DNA of 51,241 nt, taken from the NCBI GenBank assembly GCA_019119875.1, contig DWWG01000162.1:1-51241 (forward strand). Reading direction: 5' to 3'. This document shows, one piece after another, positions 10,400-17,931 of the stretch (the first letter of the stretch is position 1; every line of letters starts with the position of its first letter). The translations under genes were made by a program, and so were the position numbers. The DNA is from Candidatus Dietzia intestinigallinarum (GTDB lineage Bacteria; Actinomycetota; Actinomycetes; Mycobacteriales; Mycobacteriaceae). Under the pieces are notes generated by a model. The model worked only from the letters and a program-made list of their open reading frames with translations. It was not told where the DNA came from and did no database searches.

Positions 10400-12325
10400 C
10401 TAGAGCCGGACGGGGTAGTCGCGCTGCTCGATGTCCGGGACGATCCGGCCCTCGACGAAGATGCCGTGCCAGATCATGAAGCAGAGCATCGTCCAGATCC
10501 GGCGGCTGTGGTCGGACTCCCCACGGCGGTGCTCGTCGAGCATCCGCAGCACCGCCGCCTTGTCGACGTACTCGTCCGTGTCGGAGGCCAGGACATGCTC
10601 GCGGGCCCAGTCGTGCAGCTCCGGCCCGGCCAGCCAGTGGCGTGTCGGCACCGGGAAACCCAGCTTTCTGCGGTGCAGCACGTGCGCCGGAACGATCCGC
10701 TCGAGTGCCCGCCGCAGGGCGTACTTGGTGGTGCCGTGTGAGATCTTCTCCGAGTGCGGCAGTCGGGACGCGACCTCGTAGATCTCACGGTCGAGGAACG
10801 GCACCCGCAGCTCGAGTGAGTTGGCCATGGTGACCTTGTCGGCCTTGACGAGGATGTCGCCGCGCAGCCAGGTGAACAGGTCCAGGTGCTGCATCCGTGC
10901 GACCGGGTCCCAGCCACGGGAGCGTTCGTAGATCGGCGCGGTGACGTCCTGGTGCCCCCACTCGGGGCGGTAGTCGCGCAGCACCGAGCGGATCTGCTCC
11001 TCGGAGAAAGAACGGGCGTTGCCGTAGTAGCGGTCCTCGAGGCTCATCGATCCGCGGTGCAGAAGGCTCTTGCCGCGGGTGCCCTCGGGGATGCGACCAC
11101 TGGCCCGGCCGAGGGCGCGGCGCAGTCCGCCGGGGATCTTCTCGAACGGCGCCAGCGAGAGCGGTTCCTTGTAGATGGTGTAGCCGCCGAACAACTCGTC
11201 CGCACCCTCGCCGGACAGGACCACCTTGACGTGCTTGCGGGCCTCGCGGGCCACGAAGTAGAGGGGGACCAGTGCGGGATCGGCGACGGGCTCGTCGAGG
11301 TACCAGATGATCTCCGGGATCGCGGCGGCGAACTCCTCGGGGGAGACCACCTTGACGATGTGCTCCACGCCGATCGCGGCGGCGGACTCGGCGGCCACGT
11401 CGATCTCGGAGTAGCCCTCGCGCTCGAAGCCGGTGGTGAAGGTCAGCAGGTTCTCGTTGTGCCGGCGGGCGAGCGCGGCGATCGCGGTGGAGTCGATTCC
11501 CCCGGACAGGAACGAGCCCACGGTGACGTCGGCACGCATGTGTTTGGCGACGGAGTCCTCGAGGGCGTCGGCGATCTCCTCGTAGCGGCGCTCGGCGTCC
11601 CCGTCGGCGAAGGGGACCACCGGGAAGGTGGGCTCGAAGTACCGCTCGATCGACGGTGCGGCACCGGGGGTGATGGTCGCGTGGCAGCCGGATTCCAGTC
11701 GCCTGACGCCCCGCGTGAGGGTCTCGTCCTCCGGGACGTACTGCAAGGTGACGTAGTGCTGTAGGGCGCGGGTGTCCAGGGAGGTGTCGACGACGACGAG
11801 GTCGAGCAGTTCGCTCACGGACTTCTTCTCGCTGGCGAAGACCGTCCCGCGCTCTCCGCTGGCGATGTACAGCGGTTTGATGCCGAACGGGTCGCGGGCC
11901 ACGAAGAGCGAACGCTCGACGGTGTCCCAGATGGCGAAGGCGAACATGCCGCGCAGGCGTCGGACGGCACCGGTGCCCCAGTGGTGGAAGGCCACCACGA
12001 TCGGTTCGCCGTCGCCCTCGGTGTTGAACGTGGCGCCGAACTCGGTCTCCAGCTCACGGCGGAGTTCGAGATAGTTGTAGATCTCACCGTTGAACACGAG
12101 CGCGTAGCGGTCCGGCTGCTCCGGGGGCCCCCATCGCAACGGCTGGTGCGAGTGGGCGATGTCGATGATCGACAGCCGGTTGAAGCCGAACGCCACGTCG
12201 TCGTCGACCCACGTCCCGACCTCGTCGGGACCGCGGTGCCGCTGGCATCCCATGGCGCTCAGCACCCGGGCGTCGTGGGTACGGGCGGAGCCGTCGGGGG
12301 TGAGCAGACCAAGTAGGCCACACAT
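10400..12325 (-). CDS. asnB: Asparagine synthetase B (glutamine-hydrolysing)
   Basis: A 641-residue enzyme making asparagine from aspartate, ATP and glutamine. Cys2 directly after the initiator Met is the N-terminal nucleophile of the class II glutaminase domain (about 1-215), with RHRGPDE and FNGEIYNYLELR blocks. The synthetase domain follows, with the PP-loop SGGIDSTAIAALA and later LSGEGADELFGGY. The length and both domains fit AsnB. In Corynebacteriales relatives (e.g. LtsA), homologues amidate peptidoglycan; that role is possible. The ATG is at 12325. A 7-bp hairpin lies in the leader. Confidence 0.94.
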   Translation of the reverse strand: MCGLLGLLTPDGSARTHDARVLSAMGCQRHRGPDEVGTWVDDDVAFGFNRLSIIDIAHSHQPLRWGPPEQPDRYALVFNGEIYNYLELRRELETEFGATFNTEGDGEPIVVAFHHWGTGAVRRLRGMFAFAIWDTVERSLFVARDPFGIKPLYIASGERGTVFASEKKSVSELLDLVVVDTSLDTRALQHYVTLQYVPEDETLTRGVRRLESGCHATITPGAAPSIERYFEPTFPVVPFADGDAERRYEEIADALEDSVAKHMRADVTVGSFLSGGIDSTAIAALARRHNENLLTFTTGFEREGYSEIDVAAESAAAIGVEHIVKVVSPEEFAAAIPEIIWYLDEPVADPALVPLYFVAREARKHVKVVLSGEGADELFGGYTIYKEPLSLAPFEKIPGGLRRALGRASGRIPEGTRGKSLLHRGSMSLEDRYYGNARSFSEEQIRSVLRDYRPEWGHQDVTAPIYERSRGWDPVARMQHLDLFTWLRGDILVKADKVTMANSLELRVPFLDREIYEVASRLPHSEKISHGTTKYALRRALERIVPAHVLHRRKLGFPVPTRHWLAGPELHDWAREHVLASDTDEYVDKAAVLRMLDEHRRGESDHSRRIWTMLCFMIWHGIFVEGRIVPDIEQRDYPVRL

Positions 12326-12367
12326 GCGTCGGGTACCTCGTCGATCGAAAGTCGGTGGTGGTCGGTG

Positions 12368-12385
12368 GACCCGCTTGCGCGGGTC
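12368..12385 (-). promoter_or_regulatory. Small hairpin in the asnB leader
   Basis: GACCCGC and GCGGGTC arms (12368-12374, 12379-12385) with a 4-nt loop lie 43 nt before the asnB start. A TAGTAT hexamer further upstream on the minus strand is a possible -10. Function is unknown. Confidence 0.3.
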
Positions 12386-12476
12386 GCGGCGGGTTCGAAT
12401 ACTACTGGTCTGTGGCAGCCGCGCCGTCGCGCAGGACGGAGCGGGGGCGCATCGGGTGAATTGCCGGACCCGCGGC

Positions 12477-12504
12477 TTTCAAACTGAGAGGCGTGGTCTA
12501 CTCT
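12477..12504 (+). promoter_or_regulatory. Candidate promoter for ctaC-ctaF
   Basis: TTTCAA (12477-12482) and TACTCT (12499-12504) with 16-bp spacing, about 50 bp before the ctaC start. Confidence 0.35.
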
Positions 12505-12553
12505 TCTAAGGTGTCCCGGCCATGTGGTCGGAGCCGCTGATCAGGAAGGCGTG

Positions 12554-13672
12554 ATGGTGGAACAGCGTGACGGGCGTCGTCGGACGCGCAGGGCGACACT
12601 CGCGGTGTCACTCGGCACATTGGGCTTGCTGTTGTCCGGTTGTAGCCTCCACACCGACAACAAGTGGTGGAACCAGACGATCAACTTCGGATTCCCGACC
12701 GGGATCACCCCCGAAGGCATCGCGATCCGTGAGTTCTGGACGGGCACCGTCATCACCTCGCTGATCGTCGGCTTCTTCGTGTGGGGCCTGATCTTCTGGT
12801 CGATGGCGTTCCACCGCAAGAAGAAGAACGACGACGGGGAGTTCCCCCGGCAGACCGCGTACAACGTCCCGCTGGAGCTCGTCTACACCGCGGTGCCGTT
12901 CGTGATCATCTCGGTCCTCTTCTACTTCACCGTCATCACGCAGAACAAGGCTCTTGATCTGCGTCCCGAGGACGAGGTCGGTGTGCGGGTCGATGTGACC
13001 GCATTCCAGTGGAACTGGAAGTTCGGGTACAACAAGGTCGACGTCGAGGGTGCGAGCATCGTCGACGGCACCAACGAGGAGGCGACCCGCCAGGCCGAGG
13101 AGGCCGGCGTGCTCTCCGACGCGCAGCGTGAAGCCCTCGGGCACGAGGGCATGCCCGCGGCGGGTGGGCCGATCCACGGTCGCCTGGCCGAGGACAAGTC
13201 GTACCTGCACTACAACAACATCGAGACGGTCGGCACCTCTGAGGAGGTCCCGGTTCTGGTGCTCCCGACGGACACCCGTATCGAGTTCCGGCTCGCCTCC
13301 GCGGACGTGATCCACTCGTTCTGGATCCCTGAGTTCATCTACAAGCTGGATGTCATGCCGCAGCCCGGGCGCAACCAGCAGTTGAGCATGTTCCAGGTCG
13401 AGGAGATCGAGCGGGAGGGCGCGTTCGTCGGCCGCTGTGCAGAGATGTGCGGTGTCTACCACGCGATGATGAACTTCGAGCTGCGCGCGGTCTCGCCGGA
13501 GGACTTCGCCCAGTACATCCAGTTCCGTCAGGACAACCCGACGGCCACCAACGCCGAGGCGCTGCAGGAGATCGGCCAGACGCCGTACGCAACGTCCACG
13601 TCGCCGTTCAAGACGGGACGTAGTGATACGCGTGACCAGAACAACATCATCGAGAACGCGTCGGCCAACTGA
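12554..13672 (+). CDS. ctaC: Cytochrome c oxidase subunit II (lipoprotein)
   Basis: CuA-bearing subunit of the aa3 oxidase, 372 residues. The signal peptide ends in the lipobox LLLSGC, so the mature protein is probably lipidated. Two membrane helices follow (about 60-85 and 105-130). The periplasmic CuA domain has the ligand set CAEMCGVYHAMM, with Cys295 and Cys299. An insertion of about 45 residues (NEEATRQAEEAG onward) in the CuA domain is typical of actinobacterial CtaC and contacts the bc1 partner. ATG at 12554 lies 4-7 nt after AGGAAGG; GTG at 12551 is an alternative. CtaF follows 37 nt later. Confidence 0.96.
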   Translation: MVEQRDGRRRTRRATLAVSLGTLGLLLSGCSLHTDNKWWNQTINFGFPTGITPEGIAIREFWTGTVITSLIVGFFVWGLIFWSMAFHRKKKNDDGEFPRQTAYNVPLELVYTAVPFVIISVLFYFTVITQNKALDLRPEDEVGVRVDVTAFQWNWKFGYNKVDVEGASIVDGTNEEATRQAEEAGVLSDAQREALGHEGMPAAGGPIHGRLAEDKSYLHYNNIETVGTSEEVPVLVLPTDTRIEFRLASADVIHSFWIPEFIYKLDVMPQPGRNQQLSMFQVEEIEREGAFVGRCAEMCGVYHAMMNFELRAVSPEDFAQYIQFRQDNPTATNAEALQEIGQTPYATSTSPFKTGRSDTRDQNNIIENASAN

Positions 13673-13709
13673 CGTCTCTCCCGGGTATCACGCGAAGGAC
13701 TCTTGAACG

Positions 13710-14126
13710 ATGAACGCAACAGTAAGAATCTTCGACGGACTGGTGATCTTCTTCGCCGTCCTGGGGATCGGCTACGCCTACCTCACCGGGACCTCCCGTA
13801 CCGACGTGGAGTGGGTCGGCACCACGGCCTTCGTGCTCTCGGCCGGCCTGTGTCTGCTCGTCGGTGGCTACCTTCGTTTCGTGGCGCGGCGCATCAACAC
13901 GCTGCCCGAGGACTACGAGGAGGCGGAGGTCTCCGACGGTGCAGGTGAGCTCGGCTTCTTCAGCCCGCACAGCTTCTGGCCGTTCATGATCGCCTTCTCG
14001 ATCTTCATCTTCGGTTACGGAGCGGCGTTCTGGAACTGGTGGGTGATCATCGGCGGCGTGATCGCGGCCATCATCACGATCAGTGGCCTGGTCTTCGAGT
14101 ACCACTGGGGTCGGGAGAAGCACTGA
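13710..14126 (+). CDS. ctaF: Cytochrome c oxidase subunit IV (actinobacterial type)
   Basis: A 138-residue membrane subunit of the actinobacterial aa3 oxidase, with four hydrophobic segments (about 8-25, 35-55, 85-105 and 110-130). It matches the Rv2199c/CtaF family, with the N-terminal RIFDGLVIFF segment, RINTLPEDYE loop and SPHSFWPF block. The ATG at 13710 has GAAGGACT upstream. It lies directly downstream of ctaC, probably co-transcribed, and ends at a hairpin terminator. Confidence 0.93.
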   Translation: MNATVRIFDGLVIFFAVLGIGYAYLTGTSRTDVEWVGTTAFVLSAGLCLLVGGYLRFVARRINTLPEDYEEAEVSDGAGELGFFSPHSFWPFMIAFSIFIFGYGAAFWNWWVIIGGVIAAIITISGLVFEYHWGREKH

Positions 14127-14149
14127 CCCGTCCGTTCTCGATCCGACGG

Positions 14150-14180
14150 AACCCCCGGCGCTCTCCGCGTCGGGGGTTTC
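14150..14180 (+). terminator. Terminator of the ctaC-ctaF operon
   Basis: AACCCCCG (14150-14157) pairs with CGGGGGTT (14171-14178), with an extra inner GCG/CGC pairing, followed by TTC. It lies 24 nt after the ctaF stop. Confidence 0.75.
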
Positions 14181-14249
14181 TGCGTAGATGACGCCGCACA
14201 GCGGTACCAGCCGACGGCGGGCGGGGCGCGACAAGGGGAGATGGTGGGC

Positions 14250-14855
14250 GTGCTGGACATGGACGCGCTGGTCGCGGCGTCATGGTGGGCGATCGGCCCG
14301 CTGATCATCGTCGGGACGCTGCTGCACTTCGCCTATGACTGGTCGGGACGCAAGCGCGTCGTCGCCGTCTTCAGTGCGGTCAACGAGAGCTACTGGGAAC
14401 ACGTCAAGATCGCGGCCTGGCCGACGATGCTGCTCTACGCGGGACTGTTCGCGCTCGGGGGTGCCGGCCATCCGTCGTTCATCCCCGCGGCGACCGTCGC
14501 CCTGTATTCGATCCCGGTGACCATGATCGGCGTGGTGTTCGCCTACAAGTCGGTGACCGGACGGAATGTCCTCTGGATGGACATCGGCGTGTTCGGCCTG
14601 TCGATCGCCGGCGCCCAGGCGATTTTCGTGGGGCTGCTCCGGGGCCTCGACGCAGGGCTCGTCGTCGTCGTCATCGCGGCCCCCTACCTCGCGGGGATCG
14701 TGACCGCCTACGTCCTGTTCACTCTCCGACCACCCGGGGAGCCCGACGTCTTCCTGGACCCCGTCACCAAACGGTACGGTCTCCGGGCGCATCCGGCGGT
14801 CGGCACGGATGAGGGCGAAGGGGAGGGGCCGGCGGGGCGTGAGGCCACCTCGTAG
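14250..14855 (+). CDS. DUF6512-like integral membrane protein
   Basis: About 200 residues with five or six membrane helices and a charged hydrophilic tail of about 45 residues. The loop AVFSAVNESYWEHVKIAAWP is characteristic of the family I know as DUF6512; no function is known. The ATG at 14241 directly touches the AAGGGGAG ribosome-binding site, so I prefer the in-frame GTG at 14250, nine nt away; GTG 14244 and ATG 14259 are also possible. This position holds mmpS3 in M. tuberculosis, so the gene is a lineage-specific replacement. It is convergent with the acyl-CoA dehydrogenase. Confidence 0.7.
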   Translation: MLDMDALVAASWWAIGPLIIVGTLLHFAYDWSGRKRVVAVFSAVNESYWEHVKIAAWPTMLLYAGLFALGGAGHPSFIPAATVALYSIPVTMIGVVFAYKSVTGRNVLWMDIGVFGLSIAGAQAIFVGLLRGLDAGLVVVVIAAPYLAGIVTAYVLFTLRPPGEPDVFLDPVTKRYGLRAHPAVGTDEGEGEGPAGREATS

Positions 14856-14877
14856 GGACGGTGCCCTCGACACGCCG

Positions 14878-14909
14878 GGGCCCCGTCCGCGCGATGGCTG
14901 ACGGGGCCC
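14878..14909. terminator. Hairpin between convergent genes
   Basis: Perfect 10-bp arms (14878-14887, 14900-14909) with a 12-nt loop lie between the DUF6512-like gene and the acyl-CoA dehydrogenase. It could act in both directions; no T-tract. Confidence 0.6.
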
Positions 14910-14947
14910 GGTCCTTCAGGGAGCGCGCTTCGTCCGCTCCGGGCCGC

Positions 14948-16105
14948 CTACAGGCCCATGTCCTTGGCGATGATGGTCTTCATGACCTCGTTGGTGCCAC
15001 CGTAGATCCGGTTGACCCGGTTGTCGGAGTACAGGCGGGCGATCGGGTACTCGTTGATGAAGCCGTAGCCGCCGTGCAGTTGGAGGCAGCGGTCGATGAC
15101 CTCCGCGGCCGCCTCGGTACAGAACAGCTTGGCGGAGGCCGCCTCCGCCGGAGTCAGCTCACCGGCGTCGAGAGCCTCGAGCGCACGATCCGCCACGGCC
15201 TGGGCCGCATCGACCTTGGCCTTGCACGCCGCGAGCTCGAACTTGGTGTTCTGGAACGAGGCGACGGTCCTGCCGAAGACCTCTCGCTGCTCGACGTACT
15301 CCTGGGCGAAACGCACGGCCGCGGCGGCCTGAGCATAGGCGCCGTAGGCGATGCCCCAGCGCTCTGACGGCAGGTTCTGCCCGAGGTAGCTGAAGCCCCG
15401 GTTCTCCTCCCCGAGAAGGTCCTCGACGGGGACCTTGACGTCGGTGAAGGACAGCTCGGCCGTGTCCGACGTCTTGAGGCCGACCTTGTCGAGTTTGCGG
15501 CCGACCTCGTAGCCCTCGAGCGAGGTCTGCACGGCGAGAAGCGAGATGCCGAAGCGGCGGTCGTCCTCACGCGGCGGTGACGTACGGGCGCACACGATCA
15601 TCCGGTCGGCATGGACGCCGCCGGTGATGAACGTCTTGGCGCCGTTGAGGACGTAGTGGGTGCCGTCCTCGGACAGTTTGGCGGTGGTCTTCATCCCCGC
15701 CAGGTCCGAGCCGGTGCCGGGCTCGGTCATGGCGATCGCCCACATCTCCTCGCCGGCGACGAACTTGGGCAGGTACCGCTGCTTCTGCTCGTCCGTGGCG
15801 AGCATCGTGATGTATGGCAGGCACAGGCTGACGTGGACGTTGGAGCCGCCGAACGTGACGCCGGCGCGGGTGACCTCCTCGGTCTGGATGGCCTCGAACT
15901 TGTGGGTGTCCAGACCGGCGCCGCCGTATTCCTCGTCCACGGTGATCCCGAACAGGCCCAGGTCGGCGAGCTTGTAGTAGAACTCGCGGGGGACGATTCC
16001 CGCCTCGTACCAGTCGTCGAAGTGTGGGGTCACCTCCGACTCGATGAAGGAGCGGAGCGTCTGGCGGAAGGCCTCGTGGTCTTCGTTGAACACAGTTCGG
16101 CGCAA
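14948..16105 (-). CDS. Acyl-CoA dehydrogenase, long-chain type (FadE-like)
   Basis: An FAD-dependent acyl-CoA dehydrogenase of 385 residues introducing the alpha-beta double bond into acyl-CoAs. The FAD/substrate block AIAMTEPGTGSDLAGMKTTA and the C-terminal LHGGYGFINEYPIARLYSD are present. The C-terminal IYGGTNEV lacks the Glu of medium-chain enzymes; the likely base is the Glu of LPSERW, as in long-chain and isovaleryl enzymes. Start is TTG at 16105, with GGAAAGG upstream. It is divergent from a KstD-like gene, and a KstR-type palindrome lies between them, suggesting steroid or branched/long-chain acid substrates. Exact substrate unknown. Confidence 0.9.
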   Translation of the reverse strand: MRRTVFNEDHEAFRQTLRSFIESEVTPHFDDWYEAGIVPREFYYKLADLGLFGITVDEEYGGAGLDTHKFEAIQTEEVTRAGVTFGGSNVHVSLCLPYITMLATDEQKQRYLPKFVAGEEMWAIAMTEPGTGSDLAGMKTTAKLSEDGTHYVLNGAKTFITGGVHADRMIVCARTSPPREDDRRFGISLLAVQTSLEGYEVGRKLDKVGLKTSDTAELSFTDVKVPVEDLLGEENRGFSYLGQNLPSERWGIAYGAYAQAAAAVRFAQEYVEQREVFGRTVASFQNTKFELAACKAKVDAAQAVADRALEALDAGELTPAEAASAKLFCTEAAAEVIDRCLQLHGGYGFINEYPIARLYSDNRVNRIYGGTNEVMKTIIAKDMGL

Positions 16106-16245
16106 AGGACTGCCTTTCCCGTGGGCATCCCGTCAGCACGAGTCCGCGACGGGACATCTGGTGGACGTAATCTCTACCTGTGCGATCGTACAAGGGGGTG
16201 GGGCTGCCGGACCGGCCGACGCGATTCCCGACCGCGACAAAATTC

Positions 16246-16259
16246 TGGAACGTGTTTCA
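16246..16259. promoter_or_regulatory. KstR-type operator palindrome
   Basis: TGGAACGTGTTTCA fits the KstR consensus TnnAACnnGTTnnA at every fixed position. It lies between the divergent acyl-CoA dehydrogenase and KstD-like gene. A TAGGCT hexamer at 16278-16283 is a plausible -10 for the KstD-like gene, placing the operator over its -35 region, as expected for repression by a TetR-family regulator. Confidence 0.6.
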
Positions 16260-16361
16260 CAGGTGTCAGTAGCTCGATAGGCTCTCGTGGTGGTGCACGG
16301 TGCCCCTGTCTTCCGGGAAGCCCGCCGTGGACGAGACGGACGACGAACAAGGGACGGGCCA

Positions 16362-17927
16362 GTGGAACAGGGAATCACTTTCGACGCGGAGTTCGACGTG
16401 GTGGTGGTGGGGTCCGGGGTGGCGGCACTGTTCGGCGCCGCGGCCGCGGCCTGTCGGGGCCTGTCCACGTGTCTGGTGGAGAAGACCGATCGTTTCGGCG
16501 GGACGTCCGCCTATTCGGGAGGTGCGGTGTGGCTGCCCGGCAACGCCGTCCTGGCCCGCGACGGGCTCGAGGACTCCGTCGAACGTGGGCGGACGTACTT
16601 CCGTGCCGTGGTGGGGGACCGCACCGACCGACAGGTGCAGGACGCATTTCTCAACACCGGCCCGAAGGTCGTGGACTTCCTCCTGGAAGAGCTGGGGATC
16701 CCCATGCGGTTCCAGCCCTTCCCGGACTACTTCGACGCCCCGGGCCGTCAGGATGCGGGCCGGAGCATCTATCCGAAGCCGATCAGGGGCGAGGAGCTCG
16801 GTGATCGAGTCCGCGATGTCCGCTCGGCGGTGCCCGTGGACCAGTTCGGTGCCGACGAGGACACCACGAAGCTCGAGGGCGGCCGGGCATGGGTGGCACG
16901 CCTGGTGTCGGCGATCGACGGGATGGAGAACGCCGAGCTCCGGCTGTCCTGTGCGGCCCGCGAGCTGCTCCGTGACGCCGACGGCAGGGTCGTCGGTGTG
17001 GCCGTGGAACAGGACGGTCGCCTTCAGGCGCTGGGGGCCCGGCGCGGGGTGCTGGTCGCGGCCGGCGGGTTCGAGCGGTCCGCGACGCTGCGGGAGCAGT
17101 GGCAACAGATGCCCACCGCGGACTGGTCGTCGTCGCATCCCGCGACCGGCTCGGGCGACGCGGCCCGCATGTTCGGCGAGGTGGGAGCCGAGCTGGATCT
17201 GCTCGACCAGTCCTGGTGGTGCCCGGCCACCCTGTTCCCCAACGGTCACGCGGCCTTCACCCTCGGCTTCCGGTCCGGGCTCATCGTCGACGGCACCGGT
17301 CGCCGGTTCGCCAACGAGCTGCTTCCCTACGACCAGATGGGGCGCGCGATGCGCGCCCGGATGGCCGACGGCGCCGGCGACGAGTTCTGGTTCGTCTTCG
17401 ACGACGCCGAGGCCGGCGGATTCCCGGCGATCTGCATCCCCGCTCCGGACGCCGATGAGCTCCGTGCGGCCGGGCTCTGGCACACCGCCGGAGGCGTCGA
17501 GGAACTCGCCGGCATGACCGGACTCGACCCGGAAACCCTCCGCGCCAGCGTGGACCGCTTCAACGGCTTCGCCGAGCAGGGAGAGGACACCGATTTCCAT
17601 CGGGGCGAGGACCCCTACGGCCGGTTCTTCCTCGGTGCCTCGACACCGCAGCAGTGCCTGCGCCCGGTGGGCGGGGACCGCCTGCACGCCGTGCGGCTCG
17701 TGCTGGGGGACCTGGGGACGAAGGGAGGTGCGGTGATCGATGCCAACGGCGCTGTCGTCGACGTGGAGGGGCAGCCCATCGCCGGCCTGTACGCGGCCGG
17801 GAACTCCTCGGCGTCGATTTCCGGGGAGGCCTACCCGGGGCCGGGGGTGCCGCTCGGGTCCGGAATGGTGATGGCGTTCCGCGCGGTCGCGGACATGGCG
17901 GGCGAACCGTTGCCGGTCACGCCCTGA
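16362..17927 (+). CDS. FAD-dependent dehydrogenase of the 3-ketosteroid delta1-dehydrogenase (KstD) family
   Basis: A 521-residue flavoprotein. The N-terminal Rossmann FAD motif is VVVVGSGVAALFGA. It is followed by FGGTSAYSGGAVWLPGN, whose Tyr and layout resemble KstD. The C-terminal AYPGPGVPLGSGM segment also matches KstD, where the Tyr takes part in catalysis. A substrate domain with GLIVDGTGRRFANE lies between. Start is GTG at 16362 with AAGGGAC about eight nt upstream; the longer frame to 16287 has no ribosome-binding site. It is divergent from the acyl-CoA dehydrogenase across a KstR-type site. Steroid dehydrogenation is likely but other flavin desaturase/reductase substrates are possible. 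It ends four nt from the convergent helicase stop. Confidence 0.82.
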   Translation: MEQGITFDAEFDVVVVGSGVAALFGAAAAACRGLSTCLVEKTDRFGGTSAYSGGAVWLPGNAVLARDGLEDSVERGRTYFRAVVGDRTDRQVQDAFLNTGPKVVDFLLEELGIPMRFQPFPDYFDAPGRQDAGRSIYPKPIRGEELGDRVRDVRSAVPVDQFGADEDTTKLEGGRAWVARLVSAIDGMENAELRLSCAARELLRDADGRVVGVAVEQDGRLQALGARRGVLVAAGGFERSATLREQWQQMPTADWSSSHPATGSGDAARMFGEVGAELDLLDQSWWCPATLFPNGHAAFTLGFRSGLIVDGTGRRFANELLPYDQMGRAMRARMADGAGDEFWFVFDDAEAGGFPAICIPAPDADELRAAGLWHTAGGVEELAGMTGLDPETLRASVDRFNGFAEQGEDTDFHRGEDPYGRFFLGASTPQQCLRPVGGDRLHAVRLVLGDLGTKGGAVIDANGAVVDVEGQPIAGLYAAGNSSASISGEAYPGPGVPLGSGMVMAFRAVADMAGEPLPVTP

Positions 17928-17931
17928 CGCG

